DNA from: Rhopalosiphum padi
Lineage: Eukaryota > Arthropoda > Insecta > Hemiptera > Aphididae
Direction of reading: 5' to 3'
Assembly: GCF_020882245.1 (NCBI RefSeq)
Contig: NC_083597.1
Location: forward strand, 77,726,152-77,790,151
Length of the DNA: 64,000 bases
The notes under the pieces were generated by a model. It saw nothing but the letters and a program-made list of their open reading frames with translations. It was not told the origin of the DNA and made no database searches. The position numbers and the translations under genes are program-made. Positions 26,742 through 38,984 of the stretch are shown piece after piece; within the stretch, counting starts at the first letter, position 1, and each line of letters begins with the position of its first letter.

Positions 26742-26830
26742 TTAGTCGAGTCGTGCACAGGCTTATCCTGTCACTTTTATATTGCTGCTCTCGAGCTGTT
26801 CGCCAAGTATATAAAATTGTCCCGAATTGA
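26742..26830 (+). CDS. Candidate last exon of the EB/LDLa gene
   Basis: A good acceptor (T-rich tract then ACATACAG) is followed by 28 codons and TGA at 26828-26830. It reads in the phase left by the donor at 22166 and gives SRVVHRLILSLLYCC, then a basic tail ending in KIVPN. The moderately hydrophobic core followed by Arg/Lys could be a membrane anchor and a short cytoplasmic tail, the usual end for LDLa proteins, but it is short. The implied intron is 4.6 kb. A second acceptor near 26873 opens a longer plus-strand frame, so the choice is unresolved. Confidence 0.3.
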
Positions 26831-26849
26831 AGTCGTCGTGCTTATATCA

Positions 26850-27240
26850 TAATCGCGTTAACAGCCAGTTATAAGTGCCGTAAATTGGAGTATTCCTATT
26901 TCCTGCGATACCGGTTATAATGTATTAGAGTTCCCAGTCAGAAAGGTTTGGCAAGAATTCTGCCGGCGATTTTATGTTCGTAAACTTATTACCGTATTGT
27001 TTATGGATTCTGGTCGTTCCATAGATTCTATTCTGCGCAAAGATGACTGTGAAAGACTCCTTGAAGTTTTCGGGAATGATTCGTGTACTATGCACATCGT
27101 TCACGGATACTGTTCGTCGAAAAACCGTTAAATAATTGGATAATGTCAAAGGGCCAAGTTCTCGGCCGGTACGATCAACTGAACCAAATCCTTAACCGGA
27201 TACCCCCAAACTTCTTCAACATTCTTTATGATTAATTTGT
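26850..27240. other. GC-raised island with open frames on both strands
   Basis: This region stands out from its AT-rich flanks. Plus strand: one frame from about 26873 to 27132 (includes VRKVWQEFCRRFYVRKL) and another, in a different frame, to about 27225 (includes SKGQVLGRYDQLNQILNRI). Minus strand: 74 codons at 26925-27149 (includes FAQNRIYGTTRIHKQYG). None has a recognised domain. It could be 3' untranslated sequence of the EB/LDLa gene, an exon of an unseen gene, or a decayed coding fragment. Confidence 0.3.
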
Positions 27241-30150
27241 AAAATCGACTTGATACTGACAGTGAATTTATTCTATAACGCATAAATCTACAAAATTGAA
27301 TACAAAATTAATCGTTTCCTGTGTTGTTAATTAAAATAATAAAAATTCCGTTATATGTTGTAATACGAATGTTTTAATGTTTTATGCGTTGATTGTATAT
27401 GGATAAATAGATTACTGTTGACCATATTAATATTATTATTTTAAAACAAAATTTAAGATTATTTCTGAGAAAAAAGTTTTAACACAAACAATTATATAGT
27501 TTACGGGAACAATGACTAAAAATGAAAAAAAATAAGTACTCACATAAATAATGGAACGGCGTTTTATCGACTTATATATTTATATATAGGTATATAAGAT
27601 AAAATGTTTTCATTTACACATAGGGAGGTTCATATAATATGCGTGAATTCTGCAATATAATATTATTTTGGTTCATATTAACACATCACCGTTGGTTCAG
27701 TCTAAGTAGAATTTGCCTGCATTAGCTGTAGCTATTACACATTCGTTCGCAAAACCATTTTTACTGATTTTCATAATTATTATATGACTTCGGGTATACT
27801 CGCGTAGACGTTTTAAACACGTATTATTGGCACATTTTTAATTATCGTGACACCCGATCTGATCACTGTAAACAAAAAAATTCAGCCCTACACATGAAAT
27901 GATATCCATTACGCGTGTCGGACTAGATCTGTATAACTTTGTGTTAAGACTAAAACAGCCGAATGAAACCTGCAATCGTAAATCATAATGTTATATTCAT
28001 TATTACGACATTATATATGTATTAATATTGTAAATTATTATTTTTGTTAAATATTATTGGTTTTTAAATAATGTGAATACCTACTTAGAATTTTGAAGGC
28101 CCACGAACAATTTTCAAATTCCTAATGTGGCCCTTCAAAAATATTAATTGGTGACCCTGTTATACTGTGATGTTAATGTAGCTTCAAGTAAAGGCGCATC
28201 GATTGAATATCGTCCTGTCGATGTTTTTCCCTTTTTTTGTTACTATTGTTTTACCTATTGTTATATCTTCATTATCATTGTTTTTTTGTTGTTGTTCAAA
28301 TTATATTTTTTTTCATTTATATACATTGTTTCATTTTTTTATTATTGAAAATAAGCCCATATGGCAAGATTTTTTCCGGATCATTTTTTATCTCATTCAT
28401 TTCACTTTTCTATACTTATCAAAATTGTTTATACCATTTTGTACACTGTTTTATTTATCAAAATGTATTATATCTACTGTTAGCCCATATGGCAAGTTTT
28501 TTTAAAATTTATATCAATATATAGGTACCTTGATTTGTTATTAAAATATCAATAAATTGAAAATCGTATTTACACAATGAATTATTGTTTTATTTTTGAG
28601 TATATAAATCAATTATTAAAAATTTACGACTTACCTAACCTAGCCGTCTAGTGGTCGTCGTATCGTGCGGCCAAGCGGCTACACAGCAGAGTGACTTCCT
28701 GCTTTTATTATTTGTATTTAAACTCAAAATTTCAACCTAAATACCAATTTTAAGTACCTAATAATTAATATATTATATAATAATTTCGCTGCTGCCATCC
28801 TTCATTCTTTAACTGGATGTTCTCCTCCTTTCAGTCGCCACTAACTTTTACATTAATCACATTATCATATAGTTGTATTAATTTTATTATAGGCTATATA
28901 CAATATACTACATTATATTTCTTTAAATTTACACCCACGACTAGTATACTAGAGATGATTCAGTTATATTTTTCAAAGGTCACACTAATATAGTGTATTA
29001 CGTGTTGCATTGTGTAATGATATCTACATCATTGCGCCACACAGCTTCATGTTTTGATATCATCATAATACTATTAAATATGTTATTACTAAAAAACCAC
29101 TTAGCAAATATCTGAACCCATGTACCCTGATATTATTCAAAATGTACAAAACCATTAATAAATAATAACTATACATATATATACATGTAAAAATGCCATT
29201 ATATTACAAAAACATATTTTGATGTATTTATACAAAATAAACAACAACAATTTAATTTGGAACAACAAGGTATCAAAGATCAATACTATAAGTAGAGCCC
29301 CCTTTTTAATATTCAAGCCAGTCTGCTTACTTTAGCCATTTTCATACGCACCGTCTCAATTCACCACACTCATAAATAACCGCTTATTAAATTAACTCTG
29401 TTCTATTTCAAATCTTACAATATCTTGTTGTGAATTATTAAAGAGTTTTCTATTCAAAACTTAAGATTATATTTGCAATTATTTCAAGAAAAATTAACAT
29501 TATTAATATTCTCTTCACAAATTCTACAACTGTTCAAAAACATCAACAAGGTAAGAAATTATATTAATATATATTTACACAAATTACAAAGGTAAAATCC
29601 TCATCAACGACAAGTCAATTGAGACATGCAGACTCAGGTGCATCACCAATCATTATATCCTTCGTTTATAAATCTGTACTCACGATCCCAATCAATCGTA
29701 ATAATTATATGCTTTAATCTATAATAAGAGATAGGATAAAGAAAGTCGACGTTCAGAATCCCTTTAATTATTATTCATTAAAATAGCTAACTATACCAGC
29801 TCAGTTAATATATTATTATAAGGTGAAGTTTTATCAATAAGCAACGTACGGGCTTATTTTTAATTCATCACAATTGAAAGACCGTAAAATGTTTGGGTAC
29901 TAATGAATACACTGTTTGGGTACATAGTGTACTTGGAAGTGGGCAAGGTTATGGTTTTACTACCTAAATCACAATATGCTCTTTATATTATGGGAAGGTC
30001 ACTGTTGTTGTGTACGTCTACACGACAAATTAAATAAAGTACGCTTGGCGAAATAACCGACTATATATCTTTTATTTTAAACAATGTAAAACAATTTCGT
30101 TAACATGAGTTCGGGAGGTTCGGACAGATATTCTGCTGGACACACACTGA
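27241..30150. other. AT-rich intergenic spacer
   Basis: No gene recognised. It contains T-rich low-complexity DNA at 28200-28530 that creates several overlapping hydrophobic open frames, and the 14-base word GCCCATATGGCAAG twice (28354-28367 and 28483-28496). Confidence 0.5.
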
Positions 30151-30151
30151 C

Positions 30152-30251
30152 TTCCCTTGGGGACGAGCACTGTCGCCAGGCCCGCTGCGCTACCAAAACT
30201 GTCCACGCAGCGGAATGTCATATGCTGTCTCAGTGCTCGTTCCCATGGGTA
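30152..30251. repeat. GC-rich imperfect hairpin
   Basis: Arms 30152-30172 and 30231-30251 match at 18 of 21 positions (core GACGAGCACTG with CAGTGCTCGTT). A second nested pair, CCGCTGCG at 30182-30189 and CGCAGCGG at 30206-30213, lies inside. The sequence is much more GC-rich than its surroundings. It could be part of a mobile element or a structured RNA; neither is shown. Confidence 0.5.
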
Positions 30252-32494
30252 GTCGAATACATATATTTAGTAATAATATAGATGGACACATATATACATT
30301 AATACAATATACAAAAAAAAGAAATGCCGAAACTACAATTCACTATTCCTACATGGTATGGGTTTACAACACTGTGATACTAATACATGTAAACAAGAAT
30401 AATATAAATCTCACAACCCCCACCTAAATACATAAATATTGTGTGTTAGATCAAACGCTGGTCATATCGATTCAATCAGTATAGAGTTTTCACCGTTTCT
30501 ACAGAAAAAATGAACATCTATCAGTTTTTTTGAGTTAAATTTTATTTTCAAAGGGGCTTAATTAGTTAAATTTTATTTGAAGAAGTGTATACTTAATATA
30601 CCTATTTTTTCTTCATTTTAATGAATTTATTACTTCAAACGTTTTCAGAATGTTTAGCACTATGGTACACTAGGTACGTCTACACTTAAAAACAATTTTG
30701 TTTCCAACTGAAAAAAACACGACGTGCGTTTTTTTGTACTGTGCATATTTTAACTTTCGATGCCAATTGTCAAGTTTAATTTTAATAGGCATTTGAAAAC
30801 GTTAATGGTATGTATAAATTAATTTTTCCATTAAATAATTTTATAGTTAAACATTATTTTTTTAAATTAATTTTATATTTTAATATTTACTTATTTGATT
30901 AAAAAACAAATTATGGACGTATTGAACGTGTATAGTGTATTACTTTAGTAGTGTACAGGGGTGTATATGTTACTGTGAATGTCCGCAATTGGTGAGTGCT
31001 GACAATCACCTAGTGTCCTAGTCCTAGTGAATGTCGACATACACCTACTAAATTGGTGAATTTGAAAAATTAAAATAATATGGACATGTACTAGTGGATG
31101 TTGGCATTTACATTAGGATTTTGGTCAATGTTGACATACACAACACGGTTTTGGTTAATGTTGACATAGGTTACGTACTCGCACATAATATTATAGTATA
31201 GTACTATATAGAGTATGGACTACCTAGTGGTTCCCAACCTGGAGGGTAATTACCCCCAAGGGGTAAAAACACGATTTTTTGAAGGGTAAAGGTTAAACTA
31301 TTTATTTGAACTATATATTTATTGTGATTAAAGATAAAGTTCTGAAAATCTCCACAGCACTTCTCCTAGCCAATGTGAATCTAACAAGACCCTAAATAAC
31401 AAAATCCGTTCTCCAGTTTCGGTAATCTACCTAGCTAAATAAAAAATTTAGCAAAAAATAATTATTTTTTTAACTGTGAAAAATTAAATAATTTTTTTTG
31501 AAAATTTTTAATCCCACATTTTGTTTTTACTTGATAATCCCTTTTTAATGAGCTACCGACCAACTTTTTAGCTATTAATGCTATTATATTTTTGGAGAAA
31601 AGTTAAAAAATAGAAATTTTGGGATTGTTCACGCCGACGTGTTTGTGGATTAAAATCGTTATACCGCTTGGGTGTGATTCGGATCTCTCTCAATAATATT
31701 TTATGTTAAAGCTAGTTTAATTATCCACCTAATTATTACAACTGAGTTACATTTTTATAATTTTTCTATTTAACAAAAATTCTTGAAGTATTAACAATTC
31801 AGACTTTTTTCATTTCAATTACCATACTTACTTGATTAAAAATCAAGAAAGTAAAAATGTTGTTTATCTAAAATTTAAAGCGAGTAGTATTAATGTATTA
31901 TACAATAGCGGCGCAGGTCGGATGAGGCGGATCTAGTTTTTTAGTCTAATTAGATTACCTCTTTAGACGCGCCTTAAGTCTGTTTAAATTTGAAATTGTT
32001 CGTTGATTGTTTCGTCGTTCATTTTAACAACGCGATTTTTATTGTTCATGCTATATACTGCAGCTATTGCACCATTGCACGTCGGTTTTTGTCTTAAATT
32101 CTATAATCTCGTACAGTCGTACTTTGTTCTTTGGAACATAGTAAGTGATTGCTAATGTGAAGGTCTAATATCCTACCTCCATACTATCTACAACCGTAAC
32201 CATGCTGCCAATGATACCACTTCTCAGTTTATCATTAACCCACGTGACTCGTGTTTTGTCTTATGCAATTCATCAACTGCTGAATGTTATTAATACAAAA
32301 CAGTCAGTTATTGTTTTCATCCGATATCCGTTAGTCGTTACTCGTTATCGTAGCCTACTATATGTCTGTATCGCTGTCCCGTTCATGAGTGCGCAGAAAC
32401 TCGGTGGTGAACGATAAACGGCAGACGCCGTGATTGTCTAAGCAACAGTCGGTCAGGATTATCTTGTCTATTGGATTTTGCGGCGGTGGATGTG
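30252..32494. other. Spacer and 5' region of the FLYWCH gene
   Basis: Mostly AT-rich. Near 31231 is a hAT-like left end (TAGTGGTTCCCAACCTGG) without a right partner. From about 31900 GC content rises into the first exon of the FLYWCH gene, so this part probably holds its promoter and 5' untranslated region. The exact start site cannot be placed. Confidence 0.4.
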
Positions 32495-35400
32495 ATGGAG
32501 GTCGACAGTGACTCTGAGCCCAGTGAAATTGTGGAGTTTGAGGGATACACGTACGAGAAAAAGTGGGTGGGTGACACCAGTGACTGGGCGCTGTGGAATT
32601 GTGTGAAACGTGGCTGCACAGGACAAGTGGCTACGACTGCCGTTCGGAAAAAACGGTGGCGGGGGAAGCGGATTGCCGTGCTCCGTGATGTCCCTGGCAA
32701 TCGGTTAAGGGCGTTCGTATCACGGCGACCGCACAATCACGCGCCTTTGGCGGCGAACGGTAAAGAAATATCTAGTCAGATTGAGACGACGGCTGAAATA
32801 GCCGAACCGACGACGACGACAAGTACGCCTACTACGAGCTTAACTGACCCATCGGCTATCCCAAGTGAGTGTTAGCGATTTTTTCGGATTGTGTATTTTT
32901 ATTTTCATTGACTTGGATTGATTACTTGTTGACCACCAATTTCTGTTCACGGATTGGATCTTATCGATGCCATTTGTAATAAAATGTATAAATAATATTT
33001 ATATGCAGACATTGCATAGTTAAAGTCTTATTGTCATCATATTATTGTATTATATAATCGATTGTTATTCGACTTAATCTTTTAAGTCATAAGGGCAGTG
33101 GCATAATTTGGGAAACATTTCAGGGGTTGCAAAAATTACTTCAAAACCCGTGGGGGCTTTTCCCCACACCCCAATATTATAAAAAAAAAAAACAATATCT
33201 GAGTATATTATATTAATATAAAATACATTATAAATCTATATAATTCTTATATATACCGAGTGTCCTGTGGGGATTTACCCATTGCGATATCTCCTGAAAT
33301 AATAGATATCATAATTCTGGCTTTTAAATAAGATTCACAGGGACAAGAATTACAAATATTGCATGCTTTATATTATTTTAATGTTTTGGTAAAAAAGTAA
33401 AAAAAATTGAAGATAGCCAAGCCACTTTGTAGAGTTCATATTGTAGAAAATATTGACATTTCAACTTTTTAATTTCATTAATCTCCTGATTTTTAATATT
33501 TTTTCTAGTTTCAAGAAAAGCTGTGAATTACACTGAAAGTGTTTGTCGGTCGTACGAGCATGTGGGTCACATGTTTGATACATTGATACCACTATTCACA
33601 ATTTTTTTCGAATCTAGAAAAAATATTAAAAATCAGGAGATTAATGAAATTAAAAAGTTGAAATGTCAATATTTTCTATAAAATTAACTCTACAAAGTGG
33701 CTATCTTGAATTTTTTTGAAAATAATTAAATAAAAACATATATTTTTTTAACTTTTTTACCAAAATATTAAAATAAATTAAAACATGAAATATTTGTAGT
33801 TCTTGTCCCTGTGAATTTTATTAAAAAATAAACATTATGATATCTTTATTATTTCAGGAAATATCGCAATGGGCAAATCCTCACGGGACACCTGTAGATA
33901 CATGTTATTAAAAACTATATATTTTTAATTTTTATAATTAATATATACACAATTTATTTATATTTATATACTACACAAACATTAATTTTATTTCAATTTT
34001 AAATTGAATAATCTTTTATAATTATAATATAATAAATTAATAATTAATATCAATCGTTTATAATTTTAAAATTGTAAGCTGTAACAGTTTCATTTTTCTC
34101 TATTTTAATGTATTTATAGTAATAATTAATACATTTACCTTAATTGTTATTTAATTTATTATAGCGAATTGTAATCAATTAAATTATTTACATTCTTGGA
34201 GTATTGATAATATTTAATCTCAATTTTCTCATTCTTCAACATTTTTTATTTCATAATTAATTAAGACAAGGTAGTACCCCCCCCATGTGTTGTCTCTGTC
34301 TTACACACTCACAACATATCAAATTTTCGTTTACCAGTTTCAATATTGTACTGTTAGTTTTGATATTAGAGTGAACTGACCTATTATAAAATTCAAAGGT
34401 AAAATTATTATCCAGGGTCTCGCGTAGTCTTTTATTGATAATATTATTTTTAAGTAAGTTATAATTTTAAAATGTCCTGGATAATAATCTACCTTTACAT
34501 TTTATAATAGGTTAGATCACTCTTTTATCAAAACTAACAGTACAATGTTAAAACTGGTAAACAAAAATTTGCCATGTCGTGAGTGTGTAAGAAGGAGACA
34601 ACACAATATGCAGGTACTACGTCTTCTTAATTAAATAATTACTGACTTATTTTACTTATTTTTTACTATTTAGCGATAAACTATTAATATGAAAATTTCA
34701 GAAGTTGCAAAATAGTACTTTTAAGCCCTCCAAGGTGACTTAAACATAATTGGTGTAGAAATCTCTATTACATTAAAAAAAAAAAAACAAATAAATAAAC
34801 TAAAATTAAATCCCTCAGGATTTAAATGAAATTGAAAGTGTCATCATTGGGTGGCTTCTTTCCCCAAATTATGTTTTTCATGCTTTATTATTTTTTTCTT
34901 TCTCTCTTAATGCACATATATTCATTATATCCATGATATGATATAGATTGTATATTTTTTTCTAAAAATAAAAAAAAAAAGGTTTTTTCTTTACCAGTAA
35001 TGATAACCATTAACCATGTGTTGCTTAATATTACTGGAATTTCTGTAATATTTAATAGCTATTTCTGTATTTCATGTTTGTATATTTTTGTTAACTTATA
35101 ACTATTGGCATTATCCCGGGCATTATCTTATCTATGTTTTAAATGTTTTCACTTTTAAATAACAATTTTTATTAATTATCATTTAACTATAGAACTAGAG
35201 GTTTGGTATTTATAACAAATTACAGAACACCATACTATTGTTAATAGCTGTATTAAGAGTTATACTTATGTCTCTTGTTAATTTTTATTTTCACATTAAC
35301 ATGTTAACATAGTTTTATATACATTTAAAGATTTCTAGAATTTACTTAGCATGTTAAAAATTTTTTCCATGGTTAGGTATGGAATAATATAATATAATTA

Positions 35401-38400
35401 TATTACATGTTATTTATTTATTAATTATTTACAAATCTCAAGAGTAAAATCGCTCATCTTATTTATTAAACAATTTAAGTAAAATGTTTAAAATAATAAG
35501 CACGTTTACATGGTAGCACAGAGAGCAAACTGCTTACTAGAAATCATTTTGACAATAATTTTATGTTAAAACTGTTAAATGTTTACTGAAATTGTTGCTC
35601 CTATCACCAAACAAATATTTCAACAGTTTACTGTTTCTAGTTTTTGAATAATACATTTTTAATAAAAATCTCTTCGGATCATTTGGCAATGAACAAACTT
35701 CATATGCCATATCAATATACAATCAGTAAATAATCAGTCAAATGTTTTTACTTCTGCAAAAACTTCACTTATTTTATATTATATATTTTGTTAGTAATAA
35801 TAAAATATGATGATAAATTTGTTGTAGCCACAAAATTCTAAGATATGTTTTGTTTCAGGTTTTAAAGTTTTAAATGAAATTGATACATTTCATTCATCTG
35901 AAACAAATTCACTCACAGGTGTTGAAAATACTTGTTCCATTAATCTGGATAATCTGTCAAAAAGTATGGAAACGGTCGAACAAACAGTAAATAATTTTGA
36001 TGAGGGTAAGCATAATAGTACAGTATTATAATAATTTATGAAACATATATTTATTATTCATAAAAATTGGTTGTATATTTATCATTAAAATAAATAAATA
36101 ACTAAAATTATAATTTTATTAAACCTTTGTATATTAATTGTACTATTAATTTGTATTGAAATTAAAAGATAATATTTAGTTTCTATTATTTCAGGTATCA
36201 AAATGCCAAATATTAATGGTACAATAGAATTAAAAGTAGTCAAACCTATTAGTCTTATTGATCACAATGCAAATTCAGAAGAAAGATATTTAAAAGATAT
36301 TAGTGTTACAACTGATGGTACTAATATTATCGAAAATATAGAAAAAAATGAAGTTATGCAAATTAAACATGGTAAGTTTTGCCATTATGTATTAATTTAG
36401 TATTAATGTTTTTTTTAAATATATATATATTTATATATGCTATTAAGTCATAAATAATTTGTTGTCACTTTTAAAAAAACTTCTAAAAAAAAAAAAAAAA
36501 AATTATAAACCTCTTCCAAAATAAAGGGATTTCTTTGTAACAATATTTATTAAACAATTTGTCTGTATTTATTTATATTTTTTTTCATATTATTTAAAAT
36601 ATATGATTAAGCAGTTTTTTTTTATAATGCTAGTAATTATATAATTGTATATGTTACTTAGATCAGTGTTTCCCAATCTTTTTGATATGGTAATCCACTT
36701 TTAGACCCTTCTTAGACAACATATTAAAAAAAATTCTAATTCTATTGTTTTCTGTGATAGGTAAAAGGTACTAGTAACTAGTATAGTTATACATATAATT
36801 TAATATTTTAACATAATATTCTTGACCTGCTAAAATAATTTCATGATTAACATTTGGATTGTATTCATAAGTTGGGACACTGATTTAGATAACTATACGG
36901 ATAAGAGCATGATTAACTAACTAGGTATGTCAGTAACTTTACCGTTTCTAGTGTTAATACAAGCAGCCAGATTATTCTAATAGAATGTGACGACAACCAC
37001 CAAGGATTTTATTTTAGGCGGGATTATGGAATATACTCAATACCAATAACAAATCCTTGGCGGATGACGTAGCATGATGCGTATAATTTGATTGCTGACA
37101 TACCTAGTTAGTTAATCATGGGTAAGAGTATGAGTTCTCTCTATTTACCTTTGCTCTACAATAGTGTCTCTTTTTTGTTTAAGCCTATAAATTATGATTT
37201 TGTGTAATATTTTTAATTTATTAACATAATTTTTTATGATCAATACATTTTACGTTATATAATTTAAATTCATTACTTGATACTTAGTTACTTATTTTTA
37301 TTAATTAATTTTTTTTTTCTTAGATAATTCAGAAAATATGTCTTCTCAAAATAAAGATGAGGAAATTTTGTGTCATGTGTGTGACACATTTTTTGATGTA
37401 TGCTATTATAATCAACATGTTCAAACCACCAAACACTTAAGTGCGTGTGAAGAATATTTTAAAGACCGTATTGATTTTGAAAATTATAGAATATTTTCGT
37501 GTTCTGTTAGTGTTACTATAGCAGAGTTTTTTAAATCTATCAAAGAGGATTTTACCATTTTAGTAAACCACCTACTTTTAGAAAACAGTGCACTTGTGAT
37601 AAATGTATATTTTTTTGCGCTTTATCATGAAGATAGCTCAGTTATAGAAAACAAAAATATAGCTGAAGTAAAACACTTTGATGTATGTAATAAGGTATAT
37701 TCATTTTTGTATTACTTTTTGGTTTATCAAAGATCAGGTTTTATATTACATTAATGTTTTAGGAATTGACCAAGAACACTGATGTATATGAGTTGTACAA
37801 GGACATTGTCAATTCAGTTTTATTTCAAAGTGATGCGTTAGAAACTTCAGAATCTAGTTGGACTCTGGAAGAAACACTTTATGTCGAAATAACTATAGTG
37901 AAAAAATTATATGAAATTGAAATTGCATCAAAATCACTTGTTGAGAACAGTCATAATAACGAAATTAATGATAATAACATTGACACTGGTAATTTTATAT
38001 TAATGTTCCTATAAATAAATTACACAAAATCATGGTAAACTAGATTAAAAAATATAATTGGTTGTATAAACTATTTTAGTATAATGTATACTAAACCATT
38101 TAGACCTGAGAGAAACATGAAATATATTAGTTTTACATTGATGATTTTTTGTTAATACCTATTTAATTTATATTTTTTTATTGATATTTGTACAGAATTC
38201 ATAAAACATTTATATTGATCTAAATGTTAGCACTAAAGCTACTTGAATGATGATTTTTGATCATGTTACTATACTAGAACCATTGTTTTGGTTCTATACT
38301 TCCTGTATATAAAAAAAAAAACCTATACAAATTTTAATATATTTTTTTATTTTAGATAATCTTAAAAAAACTGAACCCTTGCAGCTGATACGATGTAAAC

Positions 38401-38984
38401 AATGTTGTATTTACATTATTCAAAAAAATTATGAGTATCATCTTAAGACAACTGCGCATAAAATATCACTTTGTTATTTGAACAATGAAAAAATTCAAAT
38501 AAATGGAGTTCAGTGTGACAGCCGTTTTTTAAGTTGTCGTTTACTCTCGCCAGAACATGTTTCAATTGATCAATTTTTCCAATCAATTGAGTCTGATGTG
38601 TTGGAGTTAATTGCTAGAATTATAAAATTTCAAAACAATGGGCCGGTCAATGTTACTATAAAATTATTTGGTCTTTATAATAACAGTTTAATGAATACAA
38701 CTGATAACTTAGGTGATGTCAAATCTTTTTTGATAAGAAATCAGGTAATTGAAAAATAAAATATGTATTTATTTTAGTCTGGTAGTAATATTTAAAACTT
38801 AATATTTTAATTATACATTTTTCAGATTCTTTCGGAAATTACAATTTTGCTACTTTGGTTTCAACAAATATCAAATATATTGAAGTCTCATCACCAAAAC
38901 TATTTAAAATCCATGCCCCAATCCTATTATTTAGCTCGTGTTATGTTTTTAGACCTATGTTTTTATGAAATGACTGATATTTAA
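32495..38984 (+). CDS. Chimeric FLYWCH zinc-finger protein with duplicated transposon-like modules
   Basis: Seven exons in continuous phase: 32495-32864, 35859-36005, 36195-36371, 37324-37694, 37763-37988, 38356-38744 and 38826-38984; 612 residues. Start: first ATG after an in-frame stop at 32408-32410. Residues 1-123 carry a FLYWCH finger (FEGYTYEKKW, WNC, GCTGQV, RPHNHAP) and an acidic N-terminus, suggesting nuclear DNA or protein binding. Residues 124-230 are a polar linker. Exons 4+5 and 6+7 encode two copies of one module: a finger with spacing C-x2-C-x11-H-x5-H, then a region with FFKSIKEDF / FFQSIESDV, FFALY / LFGLY and VKHFDVCN / VKSFLIRN, then a short acidic or aromatic end (SSWTLEETLYVEI in copy 1). 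That layout resembles proteins I know from hemipteran genomes next to type-B DNA polymerase genes of Maverick-like elements (from memory). The polymerase is absent here. An AATAAA lies near 39134. Function unknown. Confidence 0.75.
33090..33180. mobile_element. Transposon end relic
   Basis: GGGCAGTGGCATAATTTGGG followed by GGGGCTTTTCCCCACACCCC resembles the ends of short non-autonomous DNA elements that also appear near 47462 and 57352. No partner end was identified. Confidence 0.3.
33256..33894. mobile_element. Foldback MITE with long inverted arms, TA target site
   Basis: A 639-bp element in intron 1 of the FLYWCH gene, flanked by TA (33254-33255 and 33895-33896). The left arm starts CCGAGTGTCCTGTGG and the right arm, in reverse complement, CAGGTGTCCCGTGAGG. 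The arms are roughly 250 bases each and pair through features such as GATATCTCCTGAAATAA, GACAAGAATTACAAATAT and AATCTCCTGATTTTTAATA. The central loop of about 110 bases (near 33500-33610) is unpaired. No transposase. The superfamily is unclear. Confidence 0.85.
34258..34636. mobile_element. Long inverted-repeat MITE, complete copy
   Basis: In intron 1 of the FLYWCH gene. Left arm landmarks GTAGTACC, TGTTGTCTC, CTTACACACTCAC, CTGTTAGTTTTGATA and TTATTATCCAGG recur inverted on the right (CCTGGATAATAAT, TATCAAAACTAACAG, GTGAGTGTGTAAG, GAGACAACAC, GGTACTAC). Arms are about 145 bases with a loop of about 80. The loop includes GTCTCGCGTAGTC. The exact ends are uncertain. Confidence 0.8.
36664..36882. 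mobile_element. hAT-like MITE in intron 3 of the FLYWCH gene
   Basis: A 219-bp element with ends CAGTGTTTCCCAATCTTTTT and (reverse complement) CAGTGTCCCAACTTATG. It is flanked by ACTTAGAT (36656-36663) and ATTTAGAT (36883-36890), an 8-bp duplication with one mismatch, as expected for hAT. Non-coding. Confidence 0.8.
36917..37111. mobile_element. piggyBac-like MITE with TTAA flanks
   Basis: A 195-bp element with terminal inverted repeats CTAACTAGGTATGTCAG and CTGACATACCTAGTTAG, flanked by TTAA at 36913-36916 and 37112-37115. The inverted match continues a few bases past the TTAA on both sides (CATGA / TCATG). It lies 34 bases from the neighbouring hAT MITE in the same intron. Confidence 0.75.

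Noticed and set aside
28148..28524. Three overlapping hydrophobic frames
   Set aside because: Produced by T-rich low-complexity DNA read in three frames.
28640..28720. tRNA-like GC-rich patch (GTCGTATCGTGCGGCCAAGC)
   Set aside because: Could not be folded by eye into a cloverleaf with a T-loop and matching acceptor stem.
30000..30425. Possible solo LTR (TGTTG start, CA-rich end)
   Set aside because: No matching 5-bp duplication and no TG..CA ends that pair; left as a hairpin-containing region.
32383..32736. 117-codon minus-strand frame
   Set aside because: Shadow of the GC-rich FLYWCH exon.
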